64,000 bases of DNA, from the IMG/VR virus record IMGVR_UViG_3300010392_000400, positions 1-64,000 of that record. The stretch is one strand, 5' to 3'. The position numbers and the translations under genes were made by a program. Shown one piece after another: positions 30,690-37,932 of this stretch. The DNA comes from a virus. The notes below the pieces were generated by a model. That model was given only the letters and a program-made list of their open reading frames with translations. It was not told where the DNA came from and ran no database searches. Positions within the stretch are counted from its first letter, which is position 1; every line of letters starts with the position of its first letter.

Positions 30690-30699
30690 GGAGTACTAA

Positions 30700-31563
30700 G
30701 TGACCCTTAAGAAAAACTTGGGAACTCTTCTCCCTGATATCCACAGGATATTTGAAGGACCCCACGAAGTTAGCGAAGAAAACCTTGACCTCTTGGCCGA
30801 GAACGTCAAGGAAACAATACGTAGAGCCGTGCAGGAAGCCGGTGTCCCACGCGACTCTACGCTGAGAATGTCCGTACTGGGCACTCCCAACCGCAAACTG
30901 TGGTACTCCATGAAATATCCCAAGGAAGCCGAAGAGTCTTTGGCTGCACAGCAGCACATTAACTTTTGCTATGGGCATATCATAGAAGAGTTCCTCCTTT
31001 TCTTAGTCCGCGAGGCAGGACACGAGGTTGCTAACGAACAAAAGGAAGTCGAAGTCAACGGTGTCGTAGGGCACATTGACTGCGAAATTGACGGAGTCCC
31101 CGTAGATGTCAAGAGTGCGTCTGAGTGGGGTTTCAAGAAATTCAAAGATGGCAACCTACTCCGAGGGGACGATCCTTATGGGTACGTACACCAGATATCC
31201 GGGTACACAAATGCCCTTGGGAAGAACGAAGGCGCGTTCGTTGTAATGAACAAGAACCGAGGGGAGCTATGCGTCTTGGAGGTTCCTTCGTTCTTTATCG
31301 AAGACACGCCCAAGCGTATCGACGAAATCCGAGACGTCCTAGACAAAGAAGAAGTTCCTCCACGGTGTTACGACGACCAACCCTTTGGGAAAGCTGGTAA
31401 CCGAGAGCTAGTTATGTCGTGTGTGTTCTGCCCCTTCAAGTTCAAGTGTTGGCCTGAGACAAGGGTCTTCAGGTACTCAGATAAAGACAGGTTCCTCACC
31501 ACGGTGGTGTCGAAGCCTAAGGTAGACGAAGTTACTCAAGGGTACAAGGACGAGCTAACATGA
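30700..31563 (+). CDS. PD-(D/E)XK exonuclease (Cas4/RecB-like fold)
   Basis: A 287-aa protein starting at GTG 30700 with AAGGAG 8 nt upstream. The nuclease core has GHIDCEIDGVPVDVKSAS (Asp, then Asp-x-Lys) followed by YVHQISGYTNALG, the Q-x-x-x-Y motif of RecB-type nucleases. A C-terminal cluster (CVFCPFKFKCW, with an upstream PPRCYD) gives four Cys that could hold an iron-sulfur cluster as in Cas4 and AddB. It likely replaces T7 gp6 as the 5'-3' exonuclease for recombination and host-DNA breakdown. Confidence 0.8.
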   Translation: MTLKKNLGTLLPDIHRIFEGPHEVSEENLDLLAENVKETIRRAVQEAGVPRDSTLRMSVLGTPNRKLWYSMKYPKEAEESLAAQQHINFCYGHIIEEFLLFLVREAGHEVANEQKEVEVNGVVGHIDCEIDGVPVDVKSASEWGFKKFKDGNLLRGDDPYGYVHQISGYTNALGKNEGAFVVMNKNRGELCVLEVPSFFIEDTPKRIDEIRDVLDKEEVPPRCYDDQPFGKAGNRELVMSCVFCPFKFKCWPETRVFRYSDKDRFLTTVVSKPKVDEVTQGYKDELT

Positions 31564-31778
31564 TGGACTCACAAAGGCTAAGCAAGGTCTTAGACCAATT
31601 AAGCAAGGCTGGAAATGGTATGGGTACAAGAAACCCTGATGATTACACGTTTATGTTGACAGTTGGTGAGGCAATCGCCCTACGGGACTATATCTCTAGG
31701 CTTAAGGACAAGGAACGTATCTTAGACAGTCAAGGGAGTTCCGAGGCGGATTGGTTCTTTAATGAAATTCCAAAGTAA
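31560..31778 (+). CDS. Small hypothetical protein
   Basis: A 72-aa protein overlapping the nuclease stop (ACATGATG). Helical composition. Its last codons (encoding NEIPK and the TAA) lie inside the first copy of the 32-bp repeat, which is the duplicated start of the endonuclease gene. So in the ancestral order this gene ended inside the endonuclease start. Confidence 0.55.
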   Translation: MMDSQRLSKVLDQLSKAGNGMGTRNPDDYTFMLTVGEAIALRDYISRLKDKERILDSQGSSEADWFFNEIPK

Positions 31779-31793
31779 ATTTGAAGAAGTTAC
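31762..31793 (+). repeat. Direct repeat, upstream copy of the endonuclease gene 5' end
   Basis: Exact 32-bp match to 32136-32167, the first 32 bases of the endonuclease gene. Here it encodes the start MKFQSKFEEV and then diverges (ending at a TGA after 19 codons), giving a truncated pseudocopy whose stop overlaps the next start at 31818. It also carries the stop of the 31560 gene. Confidence 0.9.
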
Positions 31794-31817
31794 CGATGGG
31801 TACAAGGATACTATGAA

Positions 31818-32117
31818 ATGAAATGGAAAGATCGAAGAGTTATTTGTAGAGAGCATCTGTTTAAAGAAGGTGTCCCAGCGCCCTTCGCACTGTTACCTTA
31901 TAGAATAGGAGATACATGGTATTGGCTTTGTACTCCTAACTATAGGCGTTACGCATATACCACAGATAGTGATGGTGGCTGGGATGCTAACCTGTATAAA
32001 CACAATGAAACAGGGAAATCTTCCTATGGAGCACATTTTCCCAGTAACTTAGCTATACCTCTACTACTTCTAAGTACGGTCGTTGTTGTAATAGGAGGCT
32101 TATCTTTAGGTGGGTAA
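31818..32117 (+). CDS. Membrane protein encoded by an inserted gene
   Basis: A 99-aa protein with a soluble Trp/Tyr-rich N-terminal part (IGDTWYWLCTPNYRRYAY) and a C-terminal membrane helix (AIPLLLLSTVVVVIGG). It is the only gene between the two copies of the 32-bp repeat. A/T-richer third positions than its neighbours. The ATG overlaps the stop of the truncated endonuclease copy (ATGAAATGAAATGG). Unknown function. Confidence 0.6.
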   Translation: MKWKDRRVICREHLFKEGVPAPFALLPYRIGDTWYWLCTPNYRRYAYTTDSDGGWDANLYKHNETGKSSYGAHFPSNLAIPLLLLSTVVVVIGGLSLGG

Positions 32118-32135
32118 AATGCAACGTAATTTTCT

Positions 32136-32167
32136 ATGAAATTCCAAAGTAAATTTGAAGAAGTTAC
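32136..32167 (+). repeat. Direct repeat, functional copy (endonuclease start)
   Basis: Second copy of the 32-bp repeat; here it is the real 5' end of the endonuclease gene. Confidence 0.9.
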
Positions 32168-32534
32168 TTACGCAGTTCTCAAAGCCTTCAAAGGCATACT
32201 CGTAGGGTACGAAACAGAGAAATTGTACTATGCAATTCCAGCTAGGAAAGCTCAGTACACTCCTGACTTTATCCTAGAGAATAAAGCAAAGACCAAGAAG
32301 GTTTACATAGAGACTAAGGGGTACATGCGTCCTACGGACAGAGTTAAAATGCTACGGGTTAAGCGCAGTCATCCCGACTTGGATATCCGTATGATCTTCC
32401 AACGTGACAACAAGATTAAGGGAACTAAGATGAACTACTCAGATTGGGCAGTTCGTCACGGGTTTCCCTACGCCATCGGAGAAAAGGACGAGGTGATCAA
32501 GATTTGGGCTAAGGAACTACGAAAGGAAAGCTAA
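32136..32534 (+). CDS. Endonuclease I, Holliday-junction resolvase (T7 gp3-like)
   Basis: A 132-aa nuclease with the T7 gp3 active-site layout: Glu8/Glu9 (FEEV), Asp44 (YTPDFIL), Glu59 and Lys61 (YIETKGYM), followed by the RVKRSHPDLDIRMIFQR block that matches the HPELDIRIVF block of gp3. It resolves branched DNA and helps degrade host DNA. The first 32 bp are an exact direct repeat of 31762-31793. Overlaps the next gene by 1 nt. Confidence 0.88.
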   Translation: MKFQSKFEEVTYAVLKAFKGILVGYETEKLYYAIPARKAQYTPDFILENKAKTKKVYIETKGYMRPTDRVKMLRVKRSHPDLDIRMIFQRDNKIKGTKMNYSDWAVRHGFPYAIGEKDEVIKIWAKELRKES

Positions 32535-32806
32535 TGAGCGGTGGTACTACAGAAGAATACGTAAAAGACTTCTTGAGCTCCTTGGTCAACAACGCCATGT
32601 GGGTTGACGTAGACGGAGAGATTACCTTTGATGTATCTGAGGATACTTGCGGCATGGTCATGTCCTTAGCGTCAGACTTTGTCTTTGGAAATCCTGAGGA
32701 TCGGTTCGAAGAGATGGAGCCCATGGAGGATAACAAGTCTGTGTCCACTTCGCCCTTCGATGATGACGAGGAAGACGAAGACACTCATGAGAGTGATTTC
32801 TATTAA
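32534..32806 (+). CDS. Small acidic protein
   Basis: A 90-aa strongly acidic protein (ending DDDEEDEDTHESDFY). ATG overlaps the stop of endonuclease I. Possibly a DNA-mimic or regulator, like other acidic products here; no direct evidence. Confidence 0.6.
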   Translation: MSGGTTEEYVKDFLSSLVNNAMWVDVDGEITFDVSEDTCGMVMSLASDFVFGNPEDRFEEMEPMEDNKSVSTSPFDDDEEDEDTHESDFY

Positions 32807-33155
32807 AGACCAAGAGTTCTCTCTTGGTGAAATTGAGTATATCGTAGCCCACCGGGGCTTATTCCAAAGAGCCCCTATCCCTGATTACGGAAGTGCCCTA
32901 GACGAACCTTACCTGTGGAGAGCGGTGTTAGACAGGGCTCTCCTTGACTACATCAAAGGTCCAAAGGAAGTTGGAAGGGACTTTGCTAGAGTTTCAACGT
33001 GGTTGAACTATAAAGACCTAGACGAAGAAGGAGACGCTACGGGAGACTTTGGAGCTGTGTGTGCGTACGCCATAGTTGACGAGGACACAGTACGTACAAT
33101 GTTTAACAAGTGTAGATACGAGGAGATACAAGGTGATGGCAAAGGACTACATTAA
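32787..33155 (+). CDS. Hypothetical protein
   Basis: A 122-aa protein starting at ATG 32787, 20 nt inside the acidic gene (an upstream in-frame start would lengthen the overlap to over 100 nt). Blocks: GEIEYIVAHRGLFQRAPIPD; LWRAVLDRALLDYIKG; GAVCAYAIVDED. No recognised family. Confidence 0.6.
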   Translation: MRVISIKDQEFSLGEIEYIVAHRGLFQRAPIPDYGSALDEPYLWRAVLDRALLDYIKGPKEVGRDFARVSTWLNYKDLDEEGDATGDFGAVCAYAIVDEDTVRTMFNKCRYEEIQGDGKGLH

Positions 33156-33357
33156 CAACAAAGGAGCTTCTAGGAAGCTCGCAGAACTCATTAACACGTA
33201 CTGGAAGAAGAACGGAAAACCCTGGGTCCGCGCCTACGTAGAAGCTGAGGAGCACCCTACGGCAGACGGTGTGTACAATGAAATCTATGTTATTCGTAGT
33301 AACCTGGGGTTCAAGTGGAACAAGGGTGGCCAGTACTACTCGGCAACCAAGCTGTGA
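33136..33357 (+). CDS. Small hypothetical protein
   Basis: A 73-aa protein; ATG 33136 follows AGGAG at 33121 and is preferred over an in-frame site at 33076. A compact, aromatic, basic protein (LAELINTYWKKNGKPWVRAY; NLGFKWNKGGQYY). Overlaps its neighbours on both sides. Confidence 0.55.
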   Translation: MAKDYINNKGASRKLAELINTYWKKNGKPWVRAYVEAEEHPTADGVYNEIYVIRSNLGFKWNKGGQYYSATKL

Positions 33358-33452
33358 CCCTGTTTACTCTGGGGTTTCTCCTTGGGAGCGCCTTAACGCT
33401 TGTAGCTGAGTTTCTTTACATCAGGCACTTAGTCTATAAATCTAGGTATTAG
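33354..33452 (+). CDS. Tiny membrane peptide, GTG start
   Basis: A 32-aa peptide, GTG overlapping the previous TGA (GTGA). LFTLGFLLGSALTLVAEFLY is one membrane helix, followed by a basic tail (IRHLVYKSRY). Probably translated by coupling. Confidence 0.4.
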   Translation: MTLFTLGFLLGSALTLVAEFLYIRHLVYKSRY

Positions 33453-33453
33453 A

Positions 33454-33759
33454 ATGGGACGCTGTGTAAAAAGAAGAGTTTTAGCGGTAGCTTTCGTTGA
33501 TGGAGAAGTACTCATAGGAGAGAACGGGGTCGAAAATGAACAAGAGGTTTGCCCCCGTAAAGACATGAAAACTGGGGAGGGGTGGGAACTTTGTAAGTCT
33601 GTTTGTGCTCAAAGCGGCCACGCAGAAATAGACCTAATTAAAAAAGCTGATGGTAACTTAAAGGGGGCTAACGTCGTTATTTTTAATCACTATTGGGTGT
33701 GTGACTCTTGTAGGAAAGCCTTAGAAGAAGCTAATGTAGGTGAGGTTATCTTTGGGTAA
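33454..33759 (+). CDS. Deoxycytidylate/cytidine deaminase-like protein
   Basis: A 101-aa compact deaminase fold. The zinc site is His56-Ala-Glu58 (SGHAEIDLI) with Cys83 and Cys86 (WVCDSCRKAL), the HAE...CxxC signature of the dCMP/cytidine deaminase family. Extra cysteines (33, 47, 51) may bind a second metal. It probably feeds dUMP/dTMP synthesis and stands 157 bp upstream of the ribonucleotide reductase. Confidence 0.75.
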   Translation: MGRCVKRRVLAVAFVDGEVLIGENGVENEQEVCPRKDMKTGEGWELCKSVCAQSGHAEIDLIKKADGNLKGANVVIFNHYWVCDSCRKALEEANVGEVIFG

Positions 33760-33834
33760 AGACCTTCGCCTCCCTTGTGATTGCCATAGGTATTACCCTA
33801 GTAGTACGAAAAGCCCTTAATTACTAAGGCGTCC

Positions 33835-33863
33835 TTGACTTCCCCAGATCACTATGATATAGT
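33835..33863 (+). promoter_or_regulatory. Strong sigma70 promoter for the ribonucleotide reductase gene
   Basis: TTGACT (33835-33840), 17-bp spacer, TATAGT (33858-33863); each hexamer matches consensus at 5 of 6 positions. The transcript would start about 45 bp before the reductase ATG at 33917. The gap 33760-33916 has no credible ORF. Confidence 0.8.
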
Positions 33864-33916
33864 CAAAGTCTTTTGTGCCTTAGCAGGTACTAACCTCCCT
33901 AAGAGAACAGGCAACC

Positions 33917-35857
33917 ATGTCCTTGAACCCCTTTGAAAAACTTTCCAACCCAACTTATAGTGCATTCATAGCGCTAAGCCGCTACGCCCGTTGGCTCCCC
34001 GAGGAAAACCGAAGGGAGACTTGGGAAGAAACTGTAGATCGCTACTTCACGTTCATGGACGGACACCTGAAGAAGAAGCACAAGTACGCCCTTCCTAAGG
34101 GCCTTAGGAAAGAACTTCGTGACGCTGTGTACAACTTAGAAGTTATGCCCAGTATGAGAGCCCTGATGACCGCTGGCCCTGCCCTAGAACGATGTAACGT
34201 GGCAGGGTTCAACTGTTCCTACCTTCCTATAGATCACCCTCGCGCCTTTGACGAGCTTTTGTACATCCTTATGTGTGGTACAGGGGTAGGGTTCTCTGTG
34301 GAAAAGGAGAACGTCCACAAACTTCCCGAAGTAGATGAAAACCTCGAACCTTGTGACACGACGATAATCGTAGAGGACTCCAAGGAAGGGTGGGCTAAGG
34401 GCACTAGACAGCTTATCTCCCTTTTGTACGCAGGTCAAATTCCTGGATGGGACACAAGCCAACTAAGGAAGGCTGGGGCTCGCCTCGTTACCTTTGGTGG
34501 ACGCTCCTCTGGTCCAGAGCCCCTAGAGGACCTCTTCCAGTTCGTCGTAGACATCTTCATAGCAGCCCAAGGAAGACAGCTAACGTCCTTGGAGTGCCAC
34601 GACATAGCCTGTAAGATCGGAGATGTCGTAGTCGTAGGAGGTGTACGCAGAAGTGCCTTGATATCCCTTAGTGATATCGAAGACATACGGATGAGGGAGT
34701 CTAAGACAGGGCAATGGTACGATACTCATGGGTGGCGTAAGCTGGCCAACAACTCAGCGGTGTACTCCCGAACCCCAGATATGCAACTGTTCTTCGAAGA
34801 GTGGCACTCCCTGTTTAAGTCCAAGTCTGGGGAGCGGGGTATTTTCAACAGGCAAGCCGCGTACAACGTCATGCCTGAGAGACGCCTAAGGAAGGTTGAG
34901 CTAAAGAACTCCGTATCTTGGATTCCCTTTGGGTGCAACCCGTGTTCTGAGATCATCCTTAGACCTTATCAATTCTGTAACCTCACTGAGATCGTAGCCC
35001 GTGCTTGGGATACAGAGGAAACTTTAGACCGCAAGGTATTCCTTGCTACAGTCCTAGGGACTCTCCAAGCAACTCTTACGGACTTCAAGTACCTTAGGAA
35101 GATTTGGCAGAAGAACACGGAGGAAGAGCGACTCCTCGGGGTATCTATCACCGGGATCATGGACAGCCATATCTTAGCTGGTCGAGGGTATGAAGAAGGG
35201 CTTGAGTTGTTCAAAGAACACGCCGTAGCTACAAACAAGGAATTCTCGAAGAAGATCGGCATCCCCCAGAGCGCCGCGATTACTTGTGTCAAACCCTCAG
35301 GGACCGTGTCCCAGCTTGTGGATAGCGCCTCTGGCATTCACCCGAGACACTCAGAGTTCTATATCCGTAGGGTCCGTCAAGACACGAAGGACCCCCTTAC
35401 TCAGTTCATGATAGCCCAAGGGTTTCCTAGTGAACCTGATGTCACAGACAGGGCAAATACCACAGTGTTTTCCTTCCCCATGGCCGCGCCTAAGGGGGCC
35501 TTGACACGCGATGATATATCTGCTATAGACCAACTAGAATACTGGAAAGCCTACCAAGAACACTGGTGTGAGCATAAGCCTTCTTGTACTGTGTACATCC
35601 AGGAAGACGAGTGGCTCAAGGTAGGAGACTGGGTCCACAGTCATTTTGACATGATGTCTGGTGTGTCCTTCTTTCCCTTCGTGGACCACGTATATCAGCA
35701 AGCCCCTTACGAGGAAATTACTGAGGACGACTACGAAGAGCTAGTAAAGGAAATGCCCAAGGATGTCGATTGGACAAGGCTGCAAGAGTACGAAAAGGAA
35801 GATACAACAGTGGGTTCCCAAGAGCTTGCCTGTCAAGGGGGAGTCTGCGAAATCTAA
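33917..35857 (+). CDS. Adenosylcobalamin-dependent ribonucleotide reductase (class II, monomeric type)
   Basis: A 646-aa reductase; RTPR of Lactobacillus is 739 aa. The active-site loop is GCNPCSEIIL near residue 341 (NPCGEI in most), with a following QFCNLTEIV Cys and an N-terminal redox Cys in NVAGFNCSY near residue 99. The C-terminus ELACQGGVCEI gives the shuttle cysteine pair (Cys639, Cys644) used for re-reduction by thioredoxin. It reduces ribonucleotides to deoxyribonucleotides with coenzyme B12 from the host. No small subunit is encoded nearby, as expected for class II. Confidence 0.88.
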   Translation: MSLNPFEKLSNPTYSAFIALSRYARWLPEENRRETWEETVDRYFTFMDGHLKKKHKYALPKGLRKELRDAVYNLEVMPSMRALMTAGPALERCNVAGFNCSYLPIDHPRAFDELLYILMCGTGVGFSVEKENVHKLPEVDENLEPCDTTIIVEDSKEGWAKGTRQLISLLYAGQIPGWDTSQLRKAGARLVTFGGRSSGPEPLEDLFQFVVDIFIAAQGRQLTSLECHDIACKIGDVVVVGGVRRSALISLSDIEDIRMRESKTGQWYDTHGWRKLANNSAVYSRTPDMQLFFEEWHSLFKSKSGERGIFNRQAAYNVMPERRLRKVELKNSVSWIPFGCNPCSEIILRPYQFCNLTEIVARAWDTEETLDRKVFLATVLGTLQATLTDFKYLRKIWQKNTEEERLLGVSITGIMDSHILAGRGYEEGLELFKEHAVATNKEFSKKIGIPQSAAITCVKPSGTVSQLVDSASGIHPRHSEFYIRRVRQDTKDPLTQFMIAQGFPSEPDVTDRANTTVFSFPMAAPKGALTRDDISAIDQLEYWKAYQEHWCEHKPSCTVYIQEDEWLKVGDWVHSHFDMMSGVSFFPFVDHVYQQAPYEEITEDDYEELVKEMPKDVDWTRLQEYEKEDTTVGSQELACQGGVCEI

Positions 35858-35867
35858 AGGAGACTTC

Positions 35868-36101
35868 GTGACCAAGAAAAATGTAAGAGCCACTAAGTTC
35901 TATTCTCAGGCGTGTAGCGTAGTGGCTACTACAACTAAGTACATACGGTTCTTAAACAAGGAACCTAACCAGTTAGACCTAGTAAAATCCATAGGAACTT
36001 TAGTAGACCTAGAAAACTCTGTAGAAGCTTTCCTAGGGACTATCCGCGAAACAAAGGAGAACTTAACAGCTAAGTTTTCCCTTGCCCCACCAGAGGAGTA
36101 G
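35868..36101 (+). CDS. Small helical protein, GTG start
   Basis: A 77-aa protein. GTG 35868 has AAAGGAGA 8 nt upstream and is preferred over an in-frame site inside the reductase gene. Helical (FYSQACSVVATTTKYIRFLN; LENSVEAFLGTIRETKENL). Unknown. Confidence 0.55.
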   Translation: MTKKNVRATKFYSQACSVVATTTKYIRFLNKEPNQLDLVKSIGTLVDLENSVEAFLGTIRETKENLTAKFSLAPPEE

Positions 36102-36104
36102 CCA

Positions 36105-36539
36105 ATGCCTAAAAGACCAAGCGTGGTCGTCTCAAGGGAAGACGCAAAGATCATCCGAGAAAATCAATTAGAGTACGACCACACCCCATTAGAAGATACG
36201 TATGCTACTGAGGATGCTCCTCAGTTAGACCTTGACTTAGACAATGGAATCCCTCTGGTTAACGTAGCCCACCCAAGTATTTTCCCAGTAAGTGCACTTG
36301 AGACAGCTGAGATTGAAATTCCTTTGGGTGCTTTAGACGAACAAGTGGGTGGGGATCACTACAAAGATTGCAAGATTCAACCTTTAGAGTACGCCTACGC
36401 TAACGACCTGAATGTCTGTGAACACGCTATTGTCAAGTACATTACTAGGCACCGTAAGAAAGGCCAAGTCCAAGACCTTGAAAAGGTCATTCACTATGCT
36501 CGGCTAGAAGCCAAGCTCACCTATGGAGAAGATATCTAA
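36105..36539 (+). CDS. DUF3310-domain protein
   Basis: A 144-aa protein. Residues about 80-140 carry the DUF3310 pattern: QVGGDHYKDCKIQPLEYAYAN, CEHAIVKYITRHRKKGQ, DLEKVIHYARLE. This small helical domain is widespread in phages of Gram-negative and Gram-positive hosts and is often near nucleotide-metabolism genes. The N-terminal 75 residues are an unusual acidic extension. Biochemical role not established. Confidence 0.8.
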   Translation: MPKRPSVVVSREDAKIIRENQLEYDHTPLEDTYATEDAPQLDLDLDNGIPLVNVAHPSIFPVSALETAEIEIPLGALDEQVGGDHYKDCKIQPLEYAYANDLNVCEHAIVKYITRHRKKGQVQDLEKVIHYARLEAKLTYGEDI

Positions 36540-36841
36540 TGTCCACAAAAGAACCAAGAGTTCGCCTTAACCAACCTGAGCAAGAACTGTACGAAGCAGA
36601 CCTCGAAAAAGCGTTCATCCAATTTAACAATATCCGTGTAGGACGTTGGGAAATCAAAGAACACGACGAATTCGACAGAGTCTTTGCACGTATCATGAAC
36701 AAGTCACCCTACGACCTCACAGGTCCTTTAACCTTTACTAACTGTGTGACCGGTGATGTTTTTATTATTTCCCCTAGTATGTCAATGTGTGTTGCTGCGG
36801 GATTCGATAAGGACACAGTAGGCACTGGACTTGACCACTAA
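36539..36841 (+). CDS. Small hypothetical protein
   Basis: A 100-aa protein overlapping the DUF3310 gene by 1 nt and the next gene by 11 nt. N-terminal helix (QELYEADLEKAFIQFNNI) and beta-rich C-terminal half (GPLTFTNCVTGDVFIISPS). Unknown. Confidence 0.55.
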   Translation: MSTKEPRVRLNQPEQELYEADLEKAFIQFNNIRVGRWEIKEHDEFDRVFARIMNKSPYDLTGPLTFTNCVTGDVFIISPSMSMCVAAGFDKDTVGTGLDH

Positions 36842-37655
36842 TGAGCATCTCCACGCCTTCCTTGGATACGACGAAAAGCAAGACCTCGCGTGGGAAGTCT
36901 GCGCAGAATCCATCCGTCAAAGCGCTTCAAGGCCTGTATCCATTCACAAGTTGGACCATAGAATGCTACGGGACCTTGGATTGTTCGACCGGGAGTGGGT
37001 CGTCGAAGGAAAAACCGGAAGGTACAAAGACACCGGAGACGGAAAGCCAGCCAGTACTCAGTTTTCGCACAGCAGGTTCTTGGTTCCTGCACTGGTAAAG
37101 CACCTTGGCATTAACCAAGCGCACAACGCTTTGTTTGTTGACTCAGACTTCGTGTTTCTTGATGACCCCTATGAGTTGCTCTGGGAGTGTGGTCTTACCG
37201 AAGGCAATCATACACAGTTCCCCGTACACGTAGTCAAGCATGAGTACAACCCGGACAAGGGTCTTAAGATGGACGGACAAGTCCAAGTACCCTATGCCAT
37301 GAAACTCTGGAGTTCCTTGATGGTCTTTAACCTGAGGGACCCAAGAATCTACGACCTCACAGCGAACAAGGTTAATACTATGACTGGTAGGGACCTCCAC
37401 CAGTTCCAGTGGCTTAACCCTAAGAAAGACCCTCTCTGGAACAGTGATAATTTCTTAGGTAGAATCTCGGAACGGTGGAACTTTATCCCAGACCACTCAG
37501 AACCTAGAGTACCTGAGAAGGACATAGGGGCCGTACACTGGACAGAAGGCATTCCTTCTATTCCTGGGTACTCAAATTGTAAGTACGCAGATATGTGGAA
37601 TGACGTGTGTCGCAAAGTGTACCGCACCAAACTAAAGATGGATTTTTATGAATAA
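36831..37655 (+). CDS. Glycosyltransferase (GT-A fold, GT8-like)
   Basis: A 274-aa protein with a TTG start (36831); the conserved N-terminus HAFLGYDEKQDLAWEVCAES starts within a few codons, so an internal ATG (36963) would remove it. The DxD metal site is NALFVDSDFVFL near residue 104. SSLMVFNLRDPRI and a HW motif near the C-terminus (VHWTEGIPS) also fit. Its stop overlaps the start of a truncated copy of the 37929 gene. Confidence 0.75.
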   Translation: MTTNEHLHAFLGYDEKQDLAWEVCAESIRQSASRPVSIHKLDHRMLRDLGLFDREWVVEGKTGRYKDTGDGKPASTQFSHSRFLVPALVKHLGINQAHNALFVDSDFVFLDDPYELLWECGLTEGNHTQFPVHVVKHEYNPDKGLKMDGQVQVPYAMKLWSSLMVFNLRDPRIYDLTANKVNTMTGRDLHQFQWLNPKKDPLWNSDNFLGRISERWNFIPDHSEPRVPEKDIGAVHWTEGIPSIPGYSNCKYADMWNDVCRKVYRTKLKMDFYE

Positions 37656-37692
37656 GTATCACGTAGTAACATCGTTCTCAGATAAGCTTTGA
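37648..37692 (+). pseudogene. Truncated duplicate of the 5' end of the 37929 glycosyltransferase gene
   Basis: ATG 37648 begins MNKYHVVTSFSDKL and ends at TGA 37690-37692. The 45 bp 37654-37698 match 37935-37979 with two differences; one difference is the premature stop (TGA against TGG). The next 45 bp (37693-37737) hold no gene. This is the left-hand scar of a gene insertion. Confidence 0.85.
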
Positions 37693-37737
37693 AAAAGTGG
37701 TGTACGAAAGACTAGCAAAGGAATAGTAAGAAATACT

Positions 37738-37932
37738 ATGGAATATGACTACGAAGTAACAGCTGGACAGATGATTGTCTGGTGCATTATTTTCCTTCCC
37801 ATCTTCTTTGTGATGGCCCCTGTTTTTTTCCTTTGGTGCTTAGCCCTTTTAGGCATTACCTTTGCGGGTTTTCTCCTAATTGCCACCCTTGGCGCTAAGA
37901 TAGACAAGATTCTGGAAAGGAACTCTAAGTGA
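37738..37932 (+). CDS. Membrane protein encoded by an inserted gene
   Basis: A 64-aa protein lying between the truncated and complete copies of the glycosyltransferase 5' end. Two closely packed hydrophobic spans (MIVWCIIFLPIFFVMAPVFF; WCLALLGITFAGFLLIATLG). A charged C-terminus (KIDKILERNSK) overlaps the next GTG start. Unknown function. Confidence 0.6.
   Translation: MEYDYEVTAGQMIVWCIIFLPIFFVMAPVFFLWCLALLGITFAGFLLIATLGAKIDKILERNSK

Noticed and set aside
33753-33830. Short membrane-like frame ending KALNY after the deaminase gene
   Set aside because: Hydrophobic and open, but it has no start codon other than an internal GTG giving 16 residues, and no ribosome-binding site.
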